From contig NZ_QAVX01000018.1 of NCBI RefSeq assembly GCF_003121485.1, forward strand, positions 42,152 to 106,151: 64,000 nucleotides of DNA. Direction: 5' to 3'. Positions within the stretch are counted from its first letter, which is position 1; each line of letters begins with the position of its first letter. This document shows, one piece after another, positions 55,682-62,966 of this stretch. The translations under genes were made by a program, and so were the position numbers. The notes under the pieces were generated by a model. That model did not search any database, was not told the DNA's origin, and saw nothing but the letters and a program-made list of their open reading frames with translations. Source of the DNA: Dyella sp. C11. GTDB lineage: Bacteria > Pseudomonadota > Gammaproteobacteria > Xanthomonadales > Rhodanobacteraceae.

Positions 55682-56434
55682 TTACGGCAACGTCAAACCA
55701 ATGGGATTGGCCTTCATCGATGAAGACAGCGACGGAAACGGATCGACACCGGACATCGTCTTTACGTCATCCATCGAGACGACGGCGCACGTGTAGTTGG
55801 TGACATTGGTGCAAAGAAAGGCAGCCGCACCCACGCCCGGCTCATACACGGCTTTCCACGTATAAGCCGGAACAGCCACCGCGTCCTTGCCGATGGTGGG
55901 CACCGAATCCGTGGCGAATGCCGGGCCGGTCACCACGTACACCTCGCCCCGCTGCGTGGCAAGGTTGCGCACGTATTCCTCGATCTTTTCCCACTCGCCC
56001 GCATTCAGTACATGCAGCTGAGGCACCACGTTGGCCATGGAAAACGTTTCGTCTTCGGATGCCACCGTCGAGGGATCACCTGCCGGCGTCATGTGACCGC
56101 GGTCATAACCGCTGTTCGTATAGTCCGAGGACTGCGAGCGATCGGCCGCCGGAATACCGGTTTCCTGGTGCCACGAGCCGCTGCGACTGATCGAATTGGC
56201 GCCCGCAATCTGCGCAGCCGTCAAATGCTCGGCCGAATAAAGCGGACCCTTGGTCACACCCGACGCAAACAACACGTACTCGGTGTGGCAAACCTCCGTC
56301 GTGCGGCTCAGCAGCGATGCATCCAGCGCGGGCGCGGAACCTGCAACGAAGAAATTCGGGCACGCCGTGCCCGCGTACGATGCACCGGAAACGAAGAAGC
56401 CAACAACAAGCAGCCAATAGCCAAGGCGCGACAT
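55682..56434 (-). CDS. Secreted DNA/RNA non-specific endonuclease (NUC1 type)
   Basis: The 250-residue protein carries the beta-beta-alpha-metal nuclease motif as YDRGHMTPAGD, with the catalytic His and the later Asn and Glu in MANVVPQLHVLNAGEWEKIE. A signal peptide (MSRLGYWLLVVGFFVSGASY) directs it out of the cytoplasm. It degrades nucleic acids without sequence preference, likely for nutrition or defence against extracellular DNA. Confidence 0.92.
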   Translation of the reverse strand: MSRLGYWLLVVGFFVSGASYAGTACPNFFVAGSAPALDASLLSRTTEVCHTEYVLFASGVTKGPLYSAEHLTAAQIAGANSISRSGSWHQETGIPAADRSQSSDYTNSGYDRGHMTPAGDPSTVASEDETFSMANVVPQLHVLNAGEWEKIEEYVRNLATQRGEVYVVTGPAFATDSVPTIGKDAVAVPAYTWKAVYEPGVGAAAFLCTNVTNYTCAVVSMDDVKTMSGVDPFPSLSSSMKANPIGLTLP

Positions 56435-56600
56435 GGTGTTCCCCGCAAAAGTGTGGTGCGGGGAACCTAGGGGTGGCTTATGTCAGGTTGGTGACCTCGC
56501 GGCGTCGGGCAGTCATTTCTTGCGAATCCTGTGAACCCGATCACCCTGCGGGTATCAGGCAATGAAACGGTGTCCACACGACCGCTGCATACCACCCTGC

Positions 56601-57569
56601 TCAAACCACAAACACCACCCTCGCCCGCCCCGCATCCGCCGTCCACGCCCGCTCGACATCGGCCAGCGGCACCGCCTTGGTCGCCATCTGCAGGTGGACT
56701 TCACCGTAAGCCTCGTACACGCCGCGAACCGCGGCCAGCATGTCGGCCAGGGATACGCTCTTGATGCCGCTGCCCATCAACACGATGGACGAGGAGCGCA
56801 GCGCGGCGCCGGGCAGCACGATCTCCGAACCGCTGGATGCACCCACGTGCACGAAGCGCACGGGCGAGCCGTTTTCTACGGCCTTGGCAATGGCGGTCAT
56901 GATGATTTCGGCGCTCTTGCCCCACAGGTAATCGACGACGATATCCACGCCCTGCGCGAACTGCTGTTTCAACGCGTCCTCGAATTCGTAGGCACCGTGC
57001 GCGTCATGGTCAAGGTCGAACGCAATCACCTTGTCGGCGCCGAGTGCCTTCACGTTTTCCAGCGCCGCCTTGTTGCGCGCCGTGGCAATGACCTTGGATG
57101 CGCCCAGGTATTTGGCCAGCTGCACGGCCAGCGTGCCCGCGCTGCCGGTGGCGCCGTTGATCAACACCACGTCGCCCTTCTTGATGCCGGCGCGACTTAC
57201 CAGCGCCGCCCACGCGGACATGCCCGGGTTGGCGATGGCTGCGGCCGTCACGTCGTCGATGCCGGCCGGTATGTCCACGCAACGCGATGCCGGCATGGGC
57301 ACACGCTCGGCCATGCCGCCGAACGGCGCTTCGGGCAAGGCGAAGTACACGCGGCGACCATCCGCCGTTACGCCCACGCCGTCCGACCCGGCGACCACGG
57401 GAAACTGCGCCTTGGCGCTGTAGTGCGTACCTGCCGCGCGTGAACGCGTGAACTGGCTCAACGCCGAGGCGCACACCGAAATCAATGCTTCCCCGGCACC
57501 GGCCACGGGCTCGCGGAAATCCGCGAATCGGGGTGATTGCCCCGCTTCAAAAACCACTGCTGCTTTCAT
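56601..57569 (-). CDS. Zinc-free medium-chain alcohol dehydrogenase / quinone reductase
   Basis: The 322-residue protein starts MKAAVVFEAGQSPRFADFRE and has the NADPH motif VLINGATGSAGTLAVQLAKY and a substrate-binding C-terminus with MATKAVPLADVERAWTADAG. The usual zinc-binding Cys residues are missing, placing it with quinone oxidoreductases. It is divergent from the TetR-type gene, and two operator-like palindromes lie between them. Confidence 0.9.
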   Translation of the reverse strand: MKAAVVFEAGQSPRFADFREPVAGAGEALISVCASALSQFTRSRAAGTHYSAKAQFPVVAGSDGVGVTADGRRVYFALPEAPFGGMAERVPMPASRCVDIPAGIDDVTAAAIANPGMSAWAALVSRAGIKKGDVVLINGATGSAGTLAVQLAKYLGASKVIATARNKAALENVKALGADKVIAFDLDHDAHGAYEFEDALKQQFAQGVDIVVDYLWGKSAEIIMTAIAKAVENGSPVRFVHVGASSGSEIVLPGAALRSSSIVLMGSGIKSVSLADMLAAVRGVYEAYGEVHLQMATKAVPLADVERAWTADAGRARVVFVV

Positions 57570-57588
57570 GATCCACCTCCAAGTAAAG

Positions 57589-57623
57589 TCTAACGTTGTT
57601 AGATTCACTCTAACCGTGTTAGA
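57589..57623. promoter_or_regulatory. Two operator-like palindromes
   Basis: TCTAACGTTGTTAGA (57589-57603) and TCTAACCGTGTTAGA (57609-57623) are near-identical dyads centred 20 bases apart, about two helix turns. They lie between divergent promoters and are good candidates for binding sites of the TetR protein encoded next to them. Confidence 0.85.
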
Positions 57624-57650
57624 TTTGATTTGCAATCAGGAGAACCTGCC

Positions 57651-58289
57651 ATGAAAGTGAATCGTGAGCTCATCGTTCAGACGGCATTGGCGTTGCTGGA
57701 CGAGATTGGACTGGAAGCCCTCACGCTGCGCCAGCTGGCCACACGGCTAGGCATTCAGGCGCCCACGCTCTATTGGCACTTCAAGAGCAAGGAGGCGCTG
57801 ATCAACGAGATGGCCACCCTGGTGCTGGCCGAGGCGCGCGACGATCTGGTGCCCACCAGGAACACCAGCGACTGGCCTGCCTGGGTAATGGCCTTCGGCC
57901 AGGGCCTGAGGAAGCACCTGCTCAAGGTCCGCGATGGCGGACGCATGGTGGAAGGCTCACGCCTTACCAACGCCCTGTTCCAGGAAACCACCGAGCACAT
58001 CGGCTCGCACCTGGTGCAAGCCGGCCTCACCCATCGCCAGGCCGTGGTGCTGATGAGCACCGTCTACATGTTCACGCTGAGCTTTGTGGTGGAAGAACAA
58101 GCCGTGTTCCCGCGCCCCGGCGAACGCTCGCCCGACTACGACCTGGAACAGCGCAACAGCGAACTGGATGCCACCAAGTTTCCGTTCATGCGCAAGGCCG
58201 GCGCCGTGCTGTTCGATCAATTCGATCGACGCTACAAGGAAAGCATGAAATTGATCATTGCGGGTGCAGCCACACAGCTGACGGAATGA
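57651..58289 (+). CDS. TetR family transcriptional regulator
   Basis: The 212-residue protein has an N-terminal helix-turn-helix (ALTLRQLATRLGIQAPTLYW, then HFKSKEALINEM) of the TetR family and a C-terminal ligand-binding core resembling TetR_C_1 (tetracycline-repressor type), with LMSTVYMFTLSFVVEEQAVF. It likely represses the divergent dehydrogenase and itself through the two palindromes. The ATG at 57651 has AGGAG nine bases upstream. Confidence 0.94.
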   Translation: MKVNRELIVQTALALLDEIGLEALTLRQLATRLGIQAPTLYWHFKSKEALINEMATLVLAEARDDLVPTRNTSDWPAWVMAFGQGLRKHLLKVRDGGRMVEGSRLTNALFQETTEHIGSHLVQAGLTHRQAVVLMSTVYMFTLSFVVEEQAVFPRPGERSPDYDLEQRNSELDATKFPFMRKAGAVLFDQFDRRYKESMKLIIAGAATQLTE

Positions 58290-58349
58290 ACTGCAAGCGG
58301 CAACCGCTCCAGCTAATCAGGCACTCGCTCGCCATCCATCATTTGACGG

Positions 58350-58733
58350 CTAGTTACGCTGCAAGGGCGCGCTAGCCTGGCGCCGTCTCGCGCGACCAGC
58401 CACCGAATAAGGCTCGCAACCATCCGTGAGATCCACTTCCAAGGTGCCCTTACATGTCTCCTGATAGCAGAGCTCAATGTCTTCGGTCCCGTAGCGAACG
58501 GCGCAAAAATCTAAGAAAGCGATTTTCTCAGCAGGCGACAACTTATTCATCGGTGTCACTCCATAACCAGTAATGGCGGGATTATGGTACTCGTACCGCC
58601 AAGTACTTCGCTGCTTCAGAAACGGTACTCCCTGCGTTTCATGCTCCTCATAGAAGATCTCGACACCATAAAAGTAGTGCCAAACAATGGTGGCTGTGAC
58701 AAACGAAAGAACCACAAGCACGCATTTGAGCAT
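58350..58733 (-). CDS. Membrane-anchored immunity-like paralogue 3
   Basis: The 127-residue protein has one N-terminal membrane helix (MLKCVLVVLSFVTATIVW) and a periplasmic domain with the family motif HYFYGVEIFYEEHETQGVPF. The shared frame of all three paralogues is FYGVE ... HE-x-G ... FLK-x-x-(R/S)TW-x-YE-(Y/F)-x-NPA ... L-S-x-x-x-K ... FC-x-VRYG ... E-x-CY-x-x-x-C ... GC. It has diverged most and has a longer tail. I chose the ATG at 58733; a GTG start at 58781 is possible. Confidence 0.7.
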   Translation of the reverse strand: MLKCVLVVLSFVTATIVWHYFYGVEIFYEEHETQGVPFLKQRSTWRYEYHNPAITGYGVTPMNKLSPAEKIAFLDFCAVRYGTEDIELCYQETCKGTLEVDLTDGCEPYSVAGRARRRQASAPLQRN

Positions 58734-58826
58734 CACCCCAAGATGCAACCATTTCCTTGCTAGGCGCTCTTCGCTCAACACCCTTTGGCGACCGATCTAT
58801 TTCCATGCACCTTTCGGACTCCCGGT

Positions 58827-59195
58827 CTACTCTGACTCGGAGTGGCTACGCACTGAGTACGGGGCGCAACCACCATGGTCACCGACAGTGTCTCGACAGA
58901 ACTCTCGATAGCAAAATTCGACGTCCGCAATGCCATAACGCACTTTGCAAAACTCGATAAGCCCTGCCCGTTCGGAAGGTGATAAGTCGCTCTGCGGCAC
59001 AACGTCATATCTGGAATAAGCCGGATTACGAAATTCGTATTGCCAAGTCCGCTGATGCTTTAGGAAGTCGTGCGCGATTGTTCCCACTTCATGATCGCCA
59101 GGAATTAGCTCTACACCGTAGAAGTAACGCCAAACAATCTCCGCGAAAACAAGCAATAGAGCCGTAACGGCAACCAACGCAAAAATTTTCCTCAT
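58827..59195 (-). CDS. Membrane-anchored immunity-like paralogue 2
   Basis: The 122-residue protein starts MRKIFALVAVTALLLVFAEI and continues VWRYFYGVELIPGDHEVGTI, then FLKHQRTWQYEFRNPAYSRY, EFCKVRYGIADVEFCYREFC and GGCAPYSV. The ATG at 59195 is preferred to a TTG at 59219. It sits between the other two copies on the same strand. Confidence 0.75.
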   Translation of the reverse strand: MRKIFALVAVTALLLVFAEIVWRYFYGVELIPGDHEVGTIAHDFLKHQRTWQYEFRNPAYSRYDVVPQSDLSPSERAGLIEFCKVRYGIADVEFCYREFCRDTVGDHGGCAPYSVRSHSESE

Positions 59196-59219
59196 TACGC
59201 GACGGCACGCAATCGACAA

Positions 59220-59615
59220 CTATTCATGATGTCTCCGCACAATGTTCCCTGCCTCCTTGACATTGAAAGGGGCCAAATACAGAGCACAACCATCGCTAGC
59301 CCGCGGCTCTCCCTGGCAAAATTGTCGATAGCACAACTCAGCAACACTTACGCCGTAACGTACCTTACAGAACTCAATCAGCACTGCTTTTTGTCTCGCC
59401 GAGAGCTTCTCTAGCGGAGTTACATCGTGATGTTCAAATGCTGGATTGCGAAATTCGTATTGCCAAGTTCGCGCGTGCTTCAGGAATTCCTGCTTGATTG
59501 TCCCTGTCTCATGATCGCCAGGAACTAGCTCCACTCCATAAAAATAGCGCCACGCCAACCCTGACATGGCGATACATAAAACGGTGACGATGAGCCAAAC
59601 GATGAAGTTCCTCAC
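59220..59615 (-). CDS. Membrane-anchored immunity-like paralogue 1
   Basis: The 131-residue protein begins with GTG at 59615 (MRNFIVWLIVTVLCIAMSGL), overlapping the amidase stop by four bases (GTGA), so the two are translationally coupled. The longer frame beginning at 59681 runs over the amidase and lacks a good start. The periplasmic domain has AWRYFYGVELVPGDHETGTI, FLKHARTWQYEFRNPAFEHH and FCKVRYGVSVAELCYRQFCQ. It is the most likely immunity protein for the amidase. Confidence 0.78.
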   Translation of the reverse strand: MRNFIVWLIVTVLCIAMSGLAWRYFYGVELVPGDHETGTIKQEFLKHARTWQYEFRNPAFEHHDVTPLEKLSARQKAVLIEFCKVRYGVSVAELCYRQFCQGEPRASDGCALYLAPFNVKEAGNIVRRHHE

Positions 59616-60376
59616 GGCGCCGAAAGTCCACTCACTTGCCGTAGCCAGTTGACGACGTCCATGCCATATCTGCCCGGACAAGCCCGCCCCCCGGCACCCA
59701 CAAGCATTTGATACTCCCGGTGGCCGCCCAAGCTGTTTATATTGAAAAATGTCCGCAACGTCTCAACCAGCGCCTGAAGCGCCCGTGTTTGTGAAACAGG
59801 GGCTATTTGACTATTAAAAGCGGTTGCATCCCGGGCGATGTTCGCCGTATCGCGAGCCTTTTTCTCCAATGGCTTTTTGCTGTATTCGTGAGTCCAACCC
59901 TCTCCTGCCACCGCTAGATTCTCTAAAAGAACGATCCCCAGTTTGCCCGTGTTTCCAAAAGACACATGCTCACCGACAAGGCGAACATCGCGACCCTCTA
60001 GGATGTCACCCGCACAGGAAATCCCGTAGTGATATCCGATGTCCTCAAAGTGCTGGCTGGATGACATATCAGTTTCCTGCGCCCTCTTCATCTGCTCGAC
60101 AGCGCCTTGAATACCGGCACTACAGGAATAACTACGCCCAGCGTGATGCAGCACGATGTCGGTGTAGTCCCAGTGCGAGGATTTAGCCTCAGGCTTGTTT
60201 GGCTTGGCACCCCAGGCTGAGCGCTCTGCCACCACATAGCCTTTCTTGGCCAGCGAATCGATGATGGCCTGCCTGGTAGCCGCCCGATTGTTTACCGTGA
60301 TCTCAACCGCGTCGTCTTTCGTACTACCCACCGACGTCGTGGCACTCGTCCAGTGCCTGAGGATGTAGTCACTCAT
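59612..60376 (-). CDS. Peptidoglycan amidase (Amidase_2/PGRP fold), putative effector
   Basis: The 254-residue protein has the zinc amidase pattern: HHA at residues 77-79, GYHYGIS with Tyr115, EGRDVRLVGEHV after it, His219 in LGGHREY and Cys233 in ACPG. The enzyme cuts the amide bond between muramic acid and the L-alanine of the stem peptide. No signal peptide or membrane helix is present, as expected for an enzyme delivered by a secretion system rather than by Sec. It is encoded two bases after a PAAR protein and overlaps an immunity-like gene. Lower GC than its surroundings. Confidence 0.85.
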   Translation of the reverse strand: MSDYILRHWTSATTSVGSTKDDAVEITVNNRAATRQAIIDSLAKKGYVVAERSAWGAKPNKPEAKSSHWDYTDIVLHHAGRSYSCSAGIQGAVEQMKRAQETDMSSSQHFEDIGYHYGISCAGDILEGRDVRLVGEHVSFGNTGKLGIVLLENLAVAGEGWTHEYSKKPLEKKARDTANIARDATAFNSQIAPVSQTRALQALVETLRTFFNINSLGGHREYQMLVGAGGRACPGRYGMDVVNWLRQVSGLSAP

Positions 60377-60378
60377 GC

Positions 60379-60948
60379 TTACGCTCCGAATTCGGGGTTG
60401 AGGCCTCGCGCTGGCGAGACAAAGGCCGCATGGATGGAAACTGTTGTTGGCGCAGGCGCCACCACCTGTGCATAGCCCTGCGCATCTGTTCGCCCGTGTT
60501 GCATGACGCCATCCACATCGACCATAAATGGATGGTTGGGCAACGGATCACCCGTTGTGCTATCGCGCACCAGCAACCAGCGGGTATGTGCGCGGCCACC
60601 GTCGATAACTTCCTGTACCTCCTGACCCATGACCTGCGCCGCCGAGCGAAGCATCGCGGCACCAGATCCGCCGGTGACGTCTTCCAGAACAAAGGAATCA
60701 GGCACCGTGCTGATGGCGTGACATCCGCAGCTGAGCTTGTGCCCCTCGATCACGGTGCCCTTGCCGCTGGTCAACCAGCTTTGGCATCCCTCGATAAATG
60801 TTCGAACGCCGCCATGCGTTGCGCATGTGGCTTTGTCACCCATCAACACAGTGGGCTTGTCTTCAACAATGGTATTCAAACCACTCGCCGTGATGACATA
60901 GCCACCACCCGTGGTCTTATCTCCTAAGCGAATGACGCCACCGATCAT
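60379..60948 (-). CDS. PAAR-domain protein with transthyretin-like tail
   Basis: Residues 1-80 form a PAAR domain (GGVIRLGDKTTGGGYVITAS, then PTVLMGDKATCATHGGV and GTVIEGHKLSCGC), the sharpened tip of the type VI secretion spike. Residues of about 105-180 resemble the transthyretin-like module seen at PAAR and VgrG tails (TRWLLVRDSTTGDPLPNHPF, then GRTDAQGYAQVVAP), which can bind cargo. No VgrG, Hcp or TssA-M gene lies in the window, so the delivery machine must be elsewhere in the genome. Confidence 0.88.
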   Translation of the reverse strand: MIGGVIRLGDKTTGGGYVITASGLNTIVEDKPTVLMGDKATCATHGGVRTFIEGCQSWLTSGKGTVIEGHKLSCGCHAISTVPDSFVLEDVTGGSGAAMLRSAAQVMGQEVQEVIDGGRAHTRWLLVRDSTTGDPLPNHPFMVDVDGVMQHGRTDAQGYAQVVAPAPTTVSIHAAFVSPARGLNPEFGA

Positions 60949-61310
60949 GAGCCAACCCTCGGCGGCAGGTACAAAGCAGGCATAGCGCGACCCTTCGTCT
61001 TTGTGATGAACCGAAAGGCGGTTCTACCCAAAGCATTGAAGGGCCACAATCAGACAACACCCTTGAGCGAACGCCGAGATCACTCAATGTATCCAGTGGC
61101 GGGAAGGCGAAAACGTTGACGGAGAAGCGCAAGCGCCTCAACTTCTATAGCCAGAAGGCAACAGCACTGACTTCAATGCGACGCTCACCCCGATAGCGAG
61201 AGTGATGAATCCCTACATCGCGCGTGAGCCGCCTTTGCTACGTTGGTCGCGTTGCTCGCGGGGTCTTCGGACGGGGTTTGCGGGCAGCCAGCAGCAATGC
61301 TGCAAGTAGC

Positions 61311-61373
61311 GCGGGTCGCATGGGTAGCCGCCCACACGACCCGCTGACCATCAACAACTGATAAGGAGTTGAT
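61311..61373 (+). promoter_or_regulatory. Nested hairpin and SD-loop hairpin
   Basis: GCGGGTCG pairs with CGACCCGC (61311-61318, 61337-61344) around an inner TGGG/CCCA stem: a symmetrical structure. Directly after it ATCAAC (61350-61355) can pair with GTTGAT (61368-61373) and present the AAGGAG Shine-Dalgarno in the loop, two bases before an ATG. Confidence 0.6.
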
Positions 61374-61374
61374 C

Positions 61375-61671
61375 ATGGCTACGCCGGATCATACGGCACG
61401 CGCACGCGCGTCTTTCCTGCAAGACGACTACCACGCTTCCATCCCCGACAGTTCGCATAGGGCGAACCTGACACGGCGCCCGCACGGCGCCGCGCTTCCC
61501 ACGCTCTCGACCCGCTTAGGTGACAACCGCGCTGCCCACGGACGGCGACGCGTGACTCTGCATGCGACACAGCAGGGACGGCATGCAGAGACGGGCGGAT
61601 CATCGATGAGCGCAAGGCCGACCAGTACGGACAGCGCGAACCGCGCAGCGCACTGTCAAAGCATGGATTAG
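61375..61671 (+). CDS. Small Arg/His-rich ORF, doubtful
   Basis: A 98-codon frame starts at an ATG preceded by TAAGGAG, a strong ribosome binding site. It begins MATPDHTARARASFLQDDYH and is rich in Arg, His, Ser and Ala, with no recognisable domain. The inverted repeats CTCTGCATGC/GCATGCAGAG (61556-61590) and GTTCGC/GCGAAC (61451-61467) lie inside it. It could be a leader peptide, part of a structured RNA, or chance. Treat the gene as tentative. Confidence 0.35.
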   Translation: MATPDHTARARASFLQDDYHASIPDSSHRANLTRRPHGAALPTLSTRLGDNRAAHGRRRVTLHATQQGRHAETGGSSMSARPTSTDSANRAAHCQSMD

Positions 61672-61718
61672 TCGGCCACGCACCGACGCGAGGTACTCGC
61701 ACGCCTGTTGATCGCCCC

Positions 61719-61751
61719 TGTGGCGCGCCGTATTGCATACGGTGCGCCACA
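61719..61751. repeat. Near-perfect 15-bp hairpin
   Basis: TGTGGCGCGCCGTAT and ATACGGTGCGCCACA form a 15-bp stem with one G-T step and a 3-base loop, beyond the end of the small ORF. It lacks a T-run on either strand. Confidence 0.7.
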
Positions 61752-62018
61752 CCCAGCGGAACCATGGTGATTCAACGCCGCAACGCGCCATTCGGGCGCA
61801 GCCAAACGCGCCCTCGCCAAACCATCGCGCCCCAAACCCCGATTCTTCACACCTCAAACGGGTGACTTCCGGCAGGCGTGACGCGCCTCCATCCAGGCAT
61901 AACCTGCCCGCCCAGGAGATTCACCCGAAAGGAAGCACGGCTCGCCCCATGTTGGCGACCCGCATGTTGCTTGGACCCGTTGCAAAACCCGTTCAAAGTT
62001 CACTCGCGAGGTCACTTC

Positions 62019-62939
62019 ATGAAAAGCGCGCCGCTGATCGCCTGTTCGCTGTGTGTTGCCGTTTGCGCATACCTGCTTGCACCACGTGCATTCGCCGCCG
62101 AACCCGCCGTGGGCACGCCCAGGCTGGTGACATTGAACGGCATCATCAATGCCGACAGCGACGACACGCTCGCCTTCACACCCGACGGCAACACGGTGTT
62201 CTTCGACCGCAGCGAAGGCCCGCACAAAACCATACTGATCTCGCACAAGGTCAATGGCACCTGGACCAAGCCGCAAGTGGCGAGCTTCTCCGGCCAATGG
62301 TTCGATCAAGATCCGCTGGTGGCGCCCGATGGCAGCTACCTGCTGTTCGACTCCGACCGCCCCATCACACCCGACGGCAAACCGCTGGTGCAGAACTACT
62401 TCGGCGGCGGCAAAGCCGCGCCCGGCGCCAACATCTGGAAAGTGGAACGCAAGGGCGATGGCTGGGGCGAACCCGTGTGGCTCGGCCCCGTGGTGAACAA
62501 CGACGCCTTCATCGACTTCGCCAGCCTCGCCGCCGACGGCACGCTCTACTTCCTGCGCTGGGACACCGACGCAAAGATCATGCACATGTGGCGCTCCGAC
62601 TATCGCGACGGCCACTACCTTCCGCCCACCAGCGCCGGCGTCGGCGACGCCACCGTTTCCATCCACGACCCCGCCGTAGCCGCCGACCAATCCTTCATCG
62701 TGTTCGATTACGGCAAAGTCAAAGGCGGCCTGGGCCGCCTGTGCATCGCCTTCCGTGAAGGCGACCACTGGGGCAAACCCATCGACCTCGGCGACGCCAT
62801 CAACAAAGACATCCCATGGGGCCCGCATCTCGCGCCGGACGGCAAGACGGTGTATTACACCGGGCAATCGGGGATTTGGGAGTTGCCGCTTGCGCAGGTG
62901 TTGCAGCAACGACAGAAGCCAGTGGCGGCCACCAGGTAG
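62019..62939 (+). CDS. Secreted PD40/TolB-like beta-propeller protein
   Basis: The 306-residue protein has a signal peptide (MKSAPLIACSLCVAVCAYLL) and repeated PD40-type strands with the D-G-x-x-(L/V) pattern: LAFTPDGNTVFFDRS, PLVAPDGSYLLFDSDR, SLAADGTLYFLRWD, HLAPDGKTVYYTGQSG. Four or five blades are apparent. Such proteins scaffold periplasmic complexes or act as sensors; none is known here. The ATG at 62019 has GCGAGG upstream. It precedes the DUF418 gene by 27 bases, so they may be one operon. Confidence 0.85.
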   Translation: MKSAPLIACSLCVAVCAYLLAPRAFAAEPAVGTPRLVTLNGIINADSDDTLAFTPDGNTVFFDRSEGPHKTILISHKVNGTWTKPQVASFSGQWFDQDPLVAPDGSYLLFDSDRPITPDGKPLVQNYFGGGKAAPGANIWKVERKGDGWGEPVWLGPVVNNDAFIDFASLAADGTLYFLRWDTDAKIMHMWRSDYRDGHYLPPTSAGVGDATVSIHDPAVAADQSFIVFDYGKVKGGLGRLCIAFREGDHWGKPIDLGDAINKDIPWGPHLAPDGKTVYYTGQSGIWELPLAQVLQQRQKPVAATR

Positions 62940-62966
62940 GCCAGACCCACACGTGAGGCTGGCAAC

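Larger units (their letters stand above)
60949..62018. other. Mostly non-coding, hairpin-rich interval
   Basis: The 1070 bases hold no confident gene. At least four strong inverted repeats lie in 61311-61751 (listed or described separately), flanking one doubtful small ORF. The first part, up to 61180, shows no structure that I can interpret. Confidence 0.6.

Noticed and set aside
62012..62269. Several small frames on both strands around 61.9-62.3 kb
   Set aside because: They overlap the signal peptide region of the PD40 protein and lack ribosome binding sites and protein-like composition.
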